Origin: Flavobacteriales bacterium UBA5422
GTDB lineage: Bacteria; Bacteroidota; Bacteroidia; Flavobacteriales_D; Crocinitomicaceae
NCBI GenBank assembly: GCA_002409405.1
Contig: DHNG01000022.1
Coordinates: forward strand, 33,366 to 56,927
DNA length: 23,562 nucleotides
Direction: 5' to 3'
How positions within the stretch are numbered: the first letter of the stretch is position 1; every line of letters starts with the position of its first letter. Made by a program: the position numbers and the translations under genes. The notes under the pieces are model-generated. The model was given only the letters and a program-made list of their open reading frames with translations, ran no database searches and had not been told where the DNA came from. Below, in pieces: positions 9,801-16,686 of this stretch.

Positions 9801-10017
9801 GATGGCGTCCGGTTCAGGATCTGAGTGGAAAAACGGATTGGCGTGGGTAATCATCGGAGGATTGATTTCTTCGTTGTTCCTGACGTTGGTTGTTGTTCCG
9901 GTAGTTTATCAGATGTTTGATAATATCCTGAACAAATTTGGTTGGAATAAACCTCCTCTTCCTTTTGACGAATTGGTTGCAGAACCATATGATCACAAAG
10001 AAGTGAAGGAATATTAA
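6859..10017 (+). CDS. RND efflux pump permease (AcrB/HAE1-like)
   Basis: A 1052-residue inner-membrane transporter of normal family length, built as two repeats of one helix plus a large periplasmic loop plus five to six helices (12 TM in total). The family start (ADISIKRPSLVIVIFTAL) and porter segment (ATVYPGASPSEVENTVTKKI) are clear. The proton-relay acidic pair D402-D403 lies in VGILVDDAIVVIEN and the partner K932 lies in LIGLVAKNAIILVDF, so the pump should be proton-driven and active. Sequence type favours the HAE (drug/hydrophobe) group over the heavy-metal CusA group, because the CusA methionine cluster is not apparent; this is inference. It is the last gene of the operon, 35 bp after the adaptor, and a strong terminator follows. 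Confidence 0.95.
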   Translation: MKIADISIKRPSLVIVIFTALTVFGLISYSLLNYELLPKFTPSVISVATVYPGASPSEVENTVTKKIEEAVASMEKVKKIESTSFESLSLIVITLQDNADVDYAMTDAQRKLNAIMADLPETIKTPSLNKFSFDDLPIVTIAATADKLSDVEFFDLIDKRIQPLLSRVDGVAKVNIIGGRQREFQVNIDAQKLEAYNISLLQVQQAVLSANMDFPTGSIKSQDQNVLIRLAGKYETIEELRDLVIIQTQENGQVRLKDIADVQDAQKDAEKIARLDRKGAIALQVLKQSDANAVKVSKNTQAIIGQVEKEYEQYGLKLQIANDSSVYTLESANAVVHDLILAIILVAAIMLLFLHSLRNALIVMVAIPASLIATFIGMFFLGFSLNLMSLLALSLVVGILVDDAIVVIENIYRHMEMGKNRVRASVDGTKEIGFTVISITLVIVVVFLPIGLSTGMVANILREFCLTVVIAVLLSLFTSFTIVPWLTSRYGRLEHITGKNIGGKIILSFERGLGNFTKWVSGILGWSLRHKFLTLGIVTVLLFSSFGLVIGGFIGAEFFAQGDRGEFLVQIELPKDASLEQTNQMIMKAENYLAKKPEVVTQITTVGQASDGMAGVTKTMYKGEITVKLVHKSQREDPTNIYAAKLKKELSRELVGAKVKTAPISILGMADQAPLDMTVLGSDINEVYAYAHKVMDVLKEIPGSSEVQLSAEDGSPEVTIKVDRDKMAALGLSMQIVGGTLQTSFNGNIDGKFRRGEYEYDINIRLDAFNRESVDDVANVTFINNMGQLIRLSQFADIQIKSGPSRLERRDKTASVKIQAQTVGRSVSTVATELEEKLKKIEKPLGVDYIWGGDMENQQDGFGSLGIALLVSVLLVYFIMVMLYDSFVHPLVVMFSIPLAIIGAFLALALTNNLLSIFTILGLIMLIGLVAKNAIILVDFTNHLKAQGHSTHEALMLANHARLRPILMTTIAMVIGMMPIAMASGSGSEWKNGLAWVIIGGLISSLFLTLVVVPVVYQMFDNILNKFGWNKPPLPFDELVAEPYDHKEVKEY

Positions 10018-10043
10018 TAAGTAGTAGTAGTTTTGAGTTTATG

Positions 10044-10080
10044 AAAAATCCGGTAGATGATTCTACCGGATTTTTTGTTT
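10044..10080 (+). terminator. Rho-independent terminator of the efflux operon
   Basis: A 14-bp perfect stem (10044-10057 with 10062-10075) has a 4-nt TGAT loop and continues into a T-rich tail. It lies 26 bp after the stop of the RND pump gene. The A run on the 5' side means it could also act on the opposite strand, but no minus-strand gene ends here directly. Confidence 0.88.
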
Positions 10081-10097
10081 GTATAACTCTTTTTTAA

Positions 10098-10262
10098 CCA
10101 CAGATGTATTAGTTTTAATTTACACGTATTGTGTGCACACCAACAATGTAATCAACTCAGCTCACACCGTGGGCTGCTATGTGTCACTTTTTACAGATAT
10201 TACAGACATTAATCTATGTTTCTTTGTTTTTCTATGTGGTTTAATTACCATTAATTACATAG
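10098..10262. repeat. Non-coding region with REP-like hairpin and degenerate repeat
   Basis: The gap 10081-10330 holds no credible gene. Inside it, cagctcac-acc-gtgggctg (10158-10176) forms an 8-bp stem with one G-T pair and a 3-nt loop. On the minus strand, 10208-10240 reads ACCACATAGAAAAACAAAGAAACATAG and so on, a phased purine-rich pattern resembling degenerate intergenic repeats I know from many bacterial genomes, including Bacteroidota. Similar words (accacagat, acagatattacagacatt) occur across the gap. I infer an intergenic repeat relic, perhaps a REP/BIME-type element. The copy number cannot be seen from one window. Confidence 0.45.
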
Positions 10263-10330
10263 AAGATACCATCGGTATAGATTTTTCAACCAGCTAAAAA
10301 GTAATTAAGGCTCTTTTAATCAGGGGGGAA

Positions 10331-11110
10331 TTAATGCGACTTAGGAATTCCATACAAATAATTAATCGGCATCGGACCACTGGTTTTACCGACTTCCCAG
10401 TCAAATTGCTCCGAATTGGTTAATGATTGAATCAATTCCCGGCGTTCTTTCTCCGAATACGTTCTGAAAATAGAAGCGATTCCATCCCAAAGAATGTAAA
10501 GCGGGATGAGTGGAACCAGATAAATAAACGGTAAGACTTGCCAGCGAACCGGACGAATGAACGGTGTAAAAATCACTACATTCAAAATCACAAATAACAT
10601 GGAAAAAAAACTTCCGAAATTTCGGGCAACAGGTTCAAACACAGCAATAGGGGAGTTCGTGTCCACTGCATGTTGTAGGATTTGTTTTGCCTGTACTGGT
10701 CTGAAATGATGAAAAGCTGCAAAAAGTGTAATGAATCGACCTCGCAAGTGGGACGGAAGTTCCATGGCATTAACCGATCCGGTTTCGTAGTTGAACACGG
10801 TATCTAATTCTTTTTTTGTGCGTTTGAATGCTTCAATGTTGGGATAATAATCCGTGAGTGTAATCTTCACTTCCGGCAGTTCATCATGAATTGCTTTTGC
10901 GAGTGGAACCAAACTACTTCCACCTCCGGATGCACAGTCAACCCATGTGTTGTTGCGACTTGCCTGTAATCCTTTTCTGATAATGGGGAGAATAGGTTTA
11001 TAGATGTCAAATTTTGTAGCCACAAAACGCAGGTAATCCGTTCCGTAATCTCTCCAACTTTTTGGGAACCATGTCAAATCTTCCCATTCCAACATGTGTA
11101 TTCTTTTCAT
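10331..11110 (-). CDS. Class I SAM-dependent methyltransferase-like protein with C-terminal membrane segments
   Basis: A 259-residue protein. The SAM-binding motif I is WVDCASGGGSS (56-66), followed by a motif II acidic residue in LTDYYPN (D87), NAMELP (114-119) and FAAFHHFRP (130-138), a normal Rossmann methyltransferase order. A hydrophobic stretch at about 165-185 and another at about 192-210 look like a membrane hairpin inserted late in the fold, followed by a charged helix and GPMPINYLYGIP at the end. The methyl acceptor is unknown; membrane association suggests a lipid, quinone or membrane-protein substrate, but that is inference. The ATG at 11110 has no clear RBS, and M6 (11095) is an alternative. 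It sits just downstream of the pdhC terminator with no visible promoter match. No terminator is obvious after it. Confidence 0.7.
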   Translation of the reverse strand: MKRIHMLEWEDLTWFPKSWRDYGTDYLRFVATKFDIYKPILPIIRKGLQASRNNTWVDCASGGGSSLVPLAKAIHDELPEVKITLTDYYPNIEAFKRTKKELDTVFNYETGSVNAMELPSHLRGRFITLFAAFHHFRPVQAKQILQHAVDTNSPIAVFEPVARNFGSFFSMLFVILNVVIFTPFIRPVRWQVLPFIYLVPLIPLYILWDGIASIFRTYSEKERRELIQSLTNSEQFDWEVGKTSGPMPINYLYGIPKSH

Positions 11111-11128
11111 AGGCGAATTGATGTATAT

Positions 11129-11153
11129 AAAAAAAGGAGCCTTACAGCTCCTT
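11129..11153 (-). terminator. Rho-independent terminator after pdhC
   Basis: On the minus strand aaggagc, a 6-nt loop and gctcctt (stem arms 11134-11140 and 11147-11153) are followed by a run of T residues. It lies 12 bp beyond the pdhC stop codon and upstream of the methyltransferase-like gene. Confidence 0.82.
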
Positions 11154-11165
11154 CCTAAATTTGTT

Positions 11166-12434
11166 TTACAGTAACATTGTCACCGGATTTTCCAGGTATC
11201 CTTTAAATGTTTGCAGGAATGCGGCTCCGGAAGCTCCGTCTACCACCCGGTGGTCACAGGAGAGTGTTACCTTCATCACATTCCCCGGAACCACCTGTCC
11301 GTTTTTCACAACAGGAACTTCTTTGATTCCTCCCACAGCCATGATGCAGCTGTCAGGTGGGTTAATGATGGCTGTAAACTCTTCAATACCGAACATTCCC
11401 AGGTTGGAAATGGTGAATGTATTTCCTTCCCAGTCTGAAGGTTGTAATTTTTTATCTTTTGCTTTTTTCGCGTATGTTCTTACCTCGTCACCGATTTGTG
11501 CAAATCCTTTTGTATCTGCAAAACGAACAACCGGAACAAGCAATCCTTCTTCCACTGCAACAGCAACTCCGATATGGATGTGTTGATTGCGTCGGATGGT
11601 ATCACCCAACCATGCTGAATTGACCGCAGGATGCTGACGCAGAGAGATTGCAACTGCTTTTATGACCATATCGTTGAATGATACTTTTACTCCTTCTGTT
11701 GCATTCAATGCTTTCCGTGCGGCAATTGCATTGTCCATATCAATGTCCAGTGTCAGGTAAAAATGCGGAGCTGTAAACTTACTTTCAGCCAATCGTCGTG
11801 CAATTGTCTTACGCATTTGCGATACCGGCTCATCTGTATATGATTCAACTCCGGCAGGAGCAGCCGTAAATGAAGCACGTGCAGGAGCATCATAAGGTAC
11901 ATAATGATCCACATCGCGTTTTACGATACGACCACCTTCTCCTGTTCCTTGTACTGTATTGATATCGATTCCTTTTTCGGAAGCTAATTTTTTTGCCAGT
12001 GGGGAAGCGACAACTCTTCCATCTGTAGAAGTTGTTTGAGCAACAGGTGCACTTACAGGTTGCGCTTTAGCGGCCGGAGCAGTTTCTTTAATCGGTTCCG
12101 GTGAAGGGGCAGCAGCAGCTTTTTCTTCTTTCTTCTCTTCTTTTGCTGCAGCCGGAGCAGCAGTATCTCCCGAAAGAATTCCGGAAATATCTTCTCCTTT
12201 CTCGCCAATGATCGCAAGAATTGCATTCACAGGAGCAGCCTGACCTTTCTCAACACCAATGTGTAACAACACACCATCGTAGAACGATTCAAATTCCATC
12301 GTTGCTTTATCCGTTTCAATTTCCGCAAGTACTTCTCCGGAAGAAACGGCATCACCAACTTTTTTTGTCCACTCAGCAACAACACCTTCAGTCATGGTGT
12401 CACTCAATTTAGGCATGTAAACTACTTCAGCCAT
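11166..12434 (-). CDS. pdhC: Pyruvate dehydrogenase E2, dihydrolipoamide acetyltransferase
   Basis: Core of the pyruvate dehydrogenase complex, moving the acetyl group from the lipoyl arm to CoA. In 422 residues I see one lipoyl domain (1-80) with the lipoylated Lys43 in EIETDKATM, and an Ala/Pro/Lys/Glu-rich flexible linker (about 90-138). A peripheral-subunit-binding domain follows at about 140-177 (ASPLAKKLASEKGID, GTGEGGRIVKRDV). The catalytic acyltransferase domain (about 200-422) has the active-site DHRVVDG at 394-400 (His395, Asp399). A single lipoyl domain is at the short end of the family range. The substrate could in principle be another 2-oxoacid, but the adjacent PdhA-type E1 alpha favours pyruvate. 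The gene starts 29 bp after pdhA and is almost certainly co-transcribed with it. Confidence 0.95.
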   Translation of the reverse strand: MAEVVYMPKLSDTMTEGVVAEWTKKVGDAVSSGEVLAEIETDKATMEFESFYDGVLLHIGVEKGQAAPVNAILAIIGEKGEDISGILSGDTAAPAAAKEEKKEEKAAAAPSPEPIKETAPAAKAQPVSAPVAQTTSTDGRVVASPLAKKLASEKGIDINTVQGTGEGGRIVKRDVDHYVPYDAPARASFTAAPAGVESYTDEPVSQMRKTIARRLAESKFTAPHFYLTLDIDMDNAIAARKALNATEGVKVSFNDMVIKAVAISLRQHPAVNSAWLGDTIRRNQHIHIGVAVAVEEGLLVPVVRFADTKGFAQIGDEVRTYAKKAKDKKLQPSDWEGNTFTISNLGMFGIEEFTAIINPPDSCIMAVGGIKEVPVVKNGQVVPGNVMKVTLSCDHRVVDGASGAAFLQTFKGYLENPVTMLL

Positions 12435-12463
12435 ACTATTTTTAATCTATTTAGGATTCTTAA

Positions 12464-13516
12464 TTAATATTCAACGATGTACGGATAGTTTGGTTCCTGG
12501 TAAATATCCTCGTACAATTCTTTTCCGTCAGGGTAAGGAGAGTTTTCAGCAAATTCAACAGATTCTTCTACTTCTTTCTTAACCCAGTCTTCTACTTCCT
12601 TGATTTCTTTATCTGTCATCCATTTGTTTTCTTTGATGACTTCCAAACAGTGTACAATCGGGTCCTGATCCATCCATTCCTCAACTTCTTGTTTTGTTCG
12701 GTATTTTTGAGGATCTGACATAGAGTGTCCTTTATATCGGTAAGTGCGGATATCCAATAGGGTAGGGCCATCACCTCTTCGTGCTCTGTCTGTTGCTTCT
12801 TCGATTGCTTCATGAACCGCTTCCGGAGACATTCCGTTTACAATACGTGAAGGCATTTCGTAAGAAAGACCGATTTTAGAAAGATCTGTTACATTTGTTG
12901 TTCGTTCAACTGAAGTCCCCATGGCATAATTGTTATTCTCAATAATAAAAATAACCGGAAGTTTCCACATCATTGCCATGTTAAATGTTTCATGCAATGC
13001 TCCCTGTCGAACAGCTCCGTCTCCCATAGATACGAAAGCTACATTTCCTGTTTCATTGTATTTTTCAGCAAAAGCGACACCGGCACCCATTGCGATCTGA
13101 GCTCCAACGATTCCGTGTCCTCCCATGAAGTTTACTTTTTTATCGAAAAAGTGCATGGAACCACCTTTCCCTTTTGAACAGCCGGTTGTACGTCCGTATA
13201 ATTCCGCCATCAACACTCTCGGATCTGTTCCCAACGCAATCGGATGCGCGTGATCCCGGTATGCAGTCATGTGTTTATCACCCGGTTTGCAAGCACTTGC
13301 TGTTCCAGCTACAATTGCTTCCTGACCGATGTACAAGTGACAAAATCCACCGAATTTTTGCTGAATGTATAACTGACCTGTTTTCTCTTCGAACTTACGA
13401 ATCAGCAACATATCTTTCCACCACTTGATATAGGTCTCTTTTGAGAATTTAGAAGTACTGTCAACCTTGCTCTTTTTTGTTGCTGCTGTTGGTTTTTTGG
13501 AAGTTTTTACTGCCAT
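12464..13516 (-). CDS. pdhA: Pyruvate dehydrogenase E1 component, alpha subunit
   Basis: Thiamine-diphosphate-dependent alpha subunit of a heterotetrameric E1, which decarboxylates pyruvate and reductively acetylates E2. It has 350 residues. The ThDP/Mg motif runs from GDGAVRQGALHE (about 165-176) to IIENNNYAMGTS (about 191-202). Other signatures are YRDHAHPIALG, GKGGSMHFFD, GGHGIVGAQIAMGAG and the active-site loop YRYKGHSMSDP (about 260-269, with His264). The first 25 residues are an unusual Lys/Thr/Ser-rich tail, probably disordered. The ATG at 13516 is preceded by AAAAAAGG about 7 nt upstream. The beta subunit gene (pdhB) is not adjacent and must be elsewhere, since an alpha subunit cannot work alone. 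Confidence 0.95.
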   Translation of the reverse strand: MAVKTSKKPTAATKKSKVDSTSKFSKETYIKWWKDMLLIRKFEEKTGQLYIQQKFGGFCHLYIGQEAIVAGTASACKPGDKHMTAYRDHAHPIALGTDPRVLMAELYGRTTGCSKGKGGSMHFFDKKVNFMGGHGIVGAQIAMGAGVAFAEKYNETGNVAFVSMGDGAVRQGALHETFNMAMMWKLPVIFIIENNNYAMGTSVERTTNVTDLSKIGLSYEMPSRIVNGMSPEAVHEAIEEATDRARRGDGPTLLDIRTYRYKGHSMSDPQKYRTKQEVEEWMDQDPIVHCLEVIKENKWMTDKEIKEVEDWVKKEVEESVEFAENSPYPDGKELYEDIYQEPNYPYIVEY

Positions 13517-13542
13517 GAATAATCCTTTTTTAATACAAGAAG

Positions 13543-13550
13543 CAAATATA
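13543..13550 (-). promoter_or_regulatory. Candidate -7 element of the pdhA-pdhC promoter
   Basis: Read on the minus strand the bases are TATATTTG, an exact TAnnTTTG match, 26 bp before the pdhA ATG in an AT-rich stretch. No good -33 TTG was found at the usual distance, so this is suggestive only. Confidence 0.4.
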
Positions 13551-13619
13551 TATAAAAATTTAAGATATTGCAGTTTGCAGCTGTAAAGATTGAGTCAGGA
13601 ATACCTGATAGTGGTTTTC

Positions 13620-16001
13620 TTATTCGCCTCCTCGTTCATCCAGTAAGTTGAAATCAGCTTTTTCGGATTCTTTGCGCTGTTGGTTAAAACGGTAGGTAAA
13701 TACAAGTGTAATCGTTCTCGGACGCCAGAGTGTACTGCTTTCCGAATACAATTCAGGTGTATCGGTGATCATTCTCCAGCGGCGTGTATTGAACAAATCG
13801 CGGACGTTTAACCCGATTGTTGCCTTTCCCTTCATCAGATCTCGTGAAAGTCCCAGGTCGAAATGGTAAATCGCCAGCATTTTTCCTTGCGGACGAACAC
13901 TCGGTGCGGTGTAATTAAATGCGATTTGTGATTTGAATAATTTCGGGAATGAAAGGTTGATAGATGTGCGATTGGTCCATGTGAAGTTTTTTCTTCTGAA
14001 ATCTGTATTGTTGAAATTCCCGGAGATGACTTCTTCATAAAAATTAAACCCTGAATTCAACCGGAACCAGTTGGCAGGTGTGTAAGTAACATTTAATTCA
14101 ACTCCGTAGGCATCTTTTAAAGCAATGTTGAGTGGAGTAATGTAAATGATTCCGTCATCACCAAGTGTGGAAATCCGTTCAATTTTGTTGGTTGTATTGC
14201 GGTAATACACTGACCCTAAAATAGATCCCGAACCCCAGTTTTGGAGAATTCCCGCTTCTAATGAATTGGTGTATTCCGGATTCAGATAGGCATTCCCGAC
14301 TCTGCGTTCGCGGTTGTCACCAAATTTAGTGTAAGGCATCAGATCCCATTGCCCCGGTCTGCTGATTCTCCGGCTATAACTCAACTGAAACGTTTGTCGT
14401 TCCGTATTTTTAAATGAAACGGCTGCACTTGGAAATAAGTCCAGATAATTTTTATCAATGGTATTGTTGTTGGAAATCTGTAAGGTACTGATGTCTGAAT
14501 ATTCAGCCCGTAAACCTGCCTGTACCGAAAACTTTTTCCATGTATTGGATGCCATTGCATACGCGGCATATACGCTTTCATTGTACTTGTACCGATCGTT
14601 GTACAGTGACGGATAGTTCCAATCTGCATTGACCCATTCTCCGAACCGGAAATTGTTTTCCATGTTCCGGATTTGCATTCGTACCCCTGTTTCAAATTTT
14701 CCTTCTTTGAGAAATGGAAGTACAAAATCAGATTGAGCAAGAAAATTATTTTCCAACATGGTCACCTGGGAGTGTTCAATTCGTTCTCCCTGGAAAGTAG
14801 AAGAGTTTTCCGAATAGTTCGAGCGTTCAATATCCTGGTCCCGGAACCATTTCAGATCGGTTGACCATTCTGCTTTGTTGTTGAATTTTTTTGTGTAAGA
14901 AAGATTTGCTTCCAGTAAGTCTTCCAGTTCTGTTTGTCCTTCGTACCGGTCATTGTACCCGGTTGGATTGTCATTCAGGTCCATGTTCTCGTAGTAGCGG
15001 TCATAGGAGTTATTTCCCAATCCTGAACGGATGGTAAATGAGGTGGAAAGCGTATTTTTTTCATTGATGTAATAATCCAGTCCGAGGGAACCGTGATTGC
15101 TCAATTTTCTTCTTCTGTGTTCATAATTCTGACGGTATACAAATGCCGTATCTGCATTGTTGAGACGCTGATAGGTTTCGCTGTATCCCGGGATACTATT
15201 TTTATTGATTGAATAGGTTGCAAATACATTGACTTTATCTCTTCGGTAATTGATCCGGAAGTCACCACCCAGTTCCGGGAAATATCCACCCCGTATGCTG
15301 GCAGAACCATTTAATCCCCGGGTCTGATTTTTTTTAAGGACAATATTGATAATCCCACCCTCTCCCTGTGCGTCGTAACGGGAAGAAGCATTGGTAATGA
15401 CTTCTATTTTTTCAATGTTATCGGCTTGCAATTGTTTCAATGCATCTGCACTGGATGCAAAACCGGACATTTTTCCATCGATAAGAATACGCACGTTCGA
15501 ATTTCCCCGCAGGCTTACATTTCCTTCTGCATCGACTGTAATGGAAGGAATATTTTCCAGCACATCAACTGCATTTGCTCCCTGGTTGTTCAGGTCGGAG
15601 CCAACATTAAAAACACGTTTGTCCAGGTGGTATTCCATAGCAGCCTTTTGTCCGACAATTTCTACTGCTTCCAGCTCTGCGATTGTCTGCATGGTGATGG
15701 TGCCCAATTTAACATCTCCGCTTTGCTGCTGTAGTAAAATCGTGTCATTGGTAAGCCCCGCATATTTTAAGACAATGTAAAACTCTCCTGCCGGAAGTAC
15801 GAGGTTGAAGTTCCCTTCTTCATCCGAAAAATCACCTTTTACGATTTTATCTTCGAATTTGCTGTACCCTTGAATTGCGACATAAGAAAGTGGTTGTTTG
15901 TCTGAGTCGATGATCGTTCCGGAAATAGATAACTCCGATTGGGAAAAAAGAAATGGACTATAGCATATGATGACAAGGAGGATGACAAGGCGAATCAGCA
16001 T
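13620..16001 (-). CDS. TonB-dependent receptor-like outer membrane beta-barrel protein (OMP_b-brl_3 type)
   Basis: A 793-residue outer-membrane protein. The signal peptide (1-20, ending FLFSQ) is followed by a carboxypeptidase-regulatory-like beta domain (about 24-105: ISGTIIDSDKQPLSYVAI, DEEGNFNLVLPAGEFYIVL). A TonB-receptor plug follows (about 120-225: DVLENIPSITVDAEGNVSLR, VRILIDGKMSG, IEKIEVITNASSRYDAQGEG). The remainder is a barrel in which alternating aromatic strands such as FQLSYSRRISRPGQWDLMPY and NVRDLFNTRRWRM mark the outer-membrane family 3 barrel of Bacteroidota. After the last strand-like FTYRF there is a charged tail of about 25 residues (ESEKADFNLLDERGGE). There is no SusD partner and no enzyme next to it, so the ligand cannot be inferred. 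It appears to be a single-gene unit. Confidence 0.88.
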   Translation of the reverse strand: MLIRLVILLVIICYSPFLFSQSELSISGTIIDSDKQPLSYVAIQGYSKFEDKIVKGDFSDEEGNFNLVLPAGEFYIVLKYAGLTNDTILLQQQSGDVKLGTITMQTIAELEAVEIVGQKAAMEYHLDKRVFNVGSDLNNQGANAVDVLENIPSITVDAEGNVSLRGNSNVRILIDGKMSGFASSADALKQLQADNIEKIEVITNASSRYDAQGEGGIINIVLKKNQTRGLNGSASIRGGYFPELGGDFRINYRRDKVNVFATYSINKNSIPGYSETYQRLNNADTAFVYRQNYEHRRRKLSNHGSLGLDYYINEKNTLSTSFTIRSGLGNNSYDRYYENMDLNDNPTGYNDRYEGQTELEDLLEANLSYTKKFNNKAEWSTDLKWFRDQDIERSNYSENSSTFQGERIEHSQVTMLENNFLAQSDFVLPFLKEGKFETGVRMQIRNMENNFRFGEWVNADWNYPSLYNDRYKYNESVYAAYAMASNTWKKFSVQAGLRAEYSDISTLQISNNNTIDKNYLDLFPSAAVSFKNTERQTFQLSYSRRISRPGQWDLMPYTKFGDNRERRVGNAYLNPEYTNSLEAGILQNWGSGSILGSVYYRNTTNKIERISTLGDDGIIYITPLNIALKDAYGVELNVTYTPANWFRLNSGFNFYEEVISGNFNNTDFRRKNFTWTNRTSINLSFPKLFKSQIAFNYTAPSVRPQGKMLAIYHFDLGLSRDLMKGKATIGLNVRDLFNTRRWRMITDTPELYSESSTLWRPRTITLVFTYRFNQQRKESEKADFNLLDERGGE

Positions 16002-16048
16002 TTATATAACAAGTTCTTTCATCAACAGGTGTTCATGAAAATGAATGG

Positions 16049-16056
16049 CAAATTTA
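16049..16056 (-). promoter_or_regulatory. Candidate -7 element for the TonB-receptor-like gene
   Basis: Minus-strand TAAATTTG, an exact TAnnTTTG match, lies 47 bp before the ATG at 16001. It is just downstream of the terminator of the preceding lipoprotein gene, which is where a new promoter would be expected. No properly spaced -33 element is visible. Confidence 0.4.
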
Positions 16057-16070
16057 GCAATTTACAGGCA

Positions 16071-16096
16071 ATAAAAAAGGGTGTTTACACACCCTT
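16071..16096 (-). terminator. Rho-independent terminator after the small lipoprotein gene
   Basis: An 8-bp perfect stem (16077-16084 with 16089-16096) with a 4-nt loop is followed on the minus strand by TTTTTTAT. It ends the transcript of the gene at 16126-16611, about 30 bp after its stop. Confidence 0.85.
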
Positions 16097-16125
16097 AACG
16101 ATATTTTATGATTTTCAAATCGTGT

Positions 16126-16611
16126 TTAATCGACCGTTTGAATATCTATATCATAGGTAACGGTATAGTAATCAGGTACTGCACGGATAACAATGAAATT
16201 TTCTATGTAACGCTGCTCTTCACACTTACCACAATCTTTCACCTTAATGGTGTACTTAACGACTCCGTTTTCATCATCAATCAATACATTTCTATCAAAT
16301 TGAGCAAAGCAATTGACAGTCATCGGATAACATAAAATGTTATATTCCGTATAATCTACTGCCGTTTTAGTAATTCCTTTATCCTTACTGATTTTGAAGT
16401 TGTCTGCATAATTGCTGTTCCCGTTAATTAAGTATTCATCAGGACTCATACTGGATGTTATGTACCCGGATTCAGAAAACACAGAAATATCTGCTTTGAT
16501 TTCGCCAGAAGTGGCATCTTCTCCCAGATCACATTTTTTCTTACAGGAAACGGAAGTAGCTACTAAGATAACAGAGAAGGCAATAAGCACGCGATTTACA
16601 ACTCTTTTCAT
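16126..16611 (-). CDS. Small lipoprotein of unknown function
   Basis: A 161-residue protein I do not recognise. The N-terminus has two Lys/Arg, a hydrophobic stretch and a lipobox-like SVSC with the lipidated Cys at residue 23, followed by three lysines, so it should be a Sec-exported lipoprotein. After the lipobox the mature part contains five more cysteines (27, 94, 101, 127, 130), including a C-G-K-C pair near the end (DCGKCEE). These probably form disulfides; there is no other thioredoxin-like sequence, so a redox role is not supported. The C-terminal third has beta-strand-like alternation (VVKYTIKVKD, YTVTYDIDI). It has its own terminator and a candidate promoter, so it is probably a single-gene unit after lptB. 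Confidence 0.75.
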   Translation of the reverse strand: MKRVVNRVLIAFSVILVATSVSCKKKCDLGEDATSGEIKADISVFSESGYITSSMSPDEYLINGNSNYADNFKISKDKGITKTAVDYTEYNILCYPMTVNCFAQFDRNVLIDDENGVVKYTIKVKDCGKCEEQRYIENFIVIRAVPDYYTVTYDIDIQTVD

Positions 16612-16652
16612 GAATGTTGGGTTTTGATGGATAATCGTTTTATTATAGAGGT

Positions 16653-16660
16653 CAAATATA
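16653..16660 (-). promoter_or_regulatory. Candidate -7 element for the small lipoprotein gene
   Basis: Minus-strand TATATTTG, an exact TAnnTTTG match, lies 41 bp before the ATG in the 75-bp gap after lptB. The -33 element is not recognisable. Read-through from lptB is an alternative, as I see no hairpin between the two genes. Confidence 0.35.
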
Positions 16661-16686
16661 TATTTTTTAATTGATAATTGGTTGAA

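Noticed and set aside
10079..10297. 72-codon open frame on the plus strand
   Set aside because: It starts inside the efflux-operon terminator, its translation looks like no protein family, and it covers the REP-like non-coding region.
13595..13608. Small hairpin tcagg-aata-cctga between pdhA and the receptor gene
   Set aside because: The stem is only 5 bp with no T tract, so I do not call it a terminator.
15391..15780. 129-codon open frame antisense to the TonB-receptor-like gene
   Set aside because: It is fully contained in a well-supported gene, with no recognisable family and no start signals.
13620..16001. Possible SusC of a polysaccharide-utilisation locus
   Set aside because: No SusD-like lipoprotein, glycoside hydrolase or SusC-specific features are nearby; the barrel resembles the outer-membrane family 3 type.
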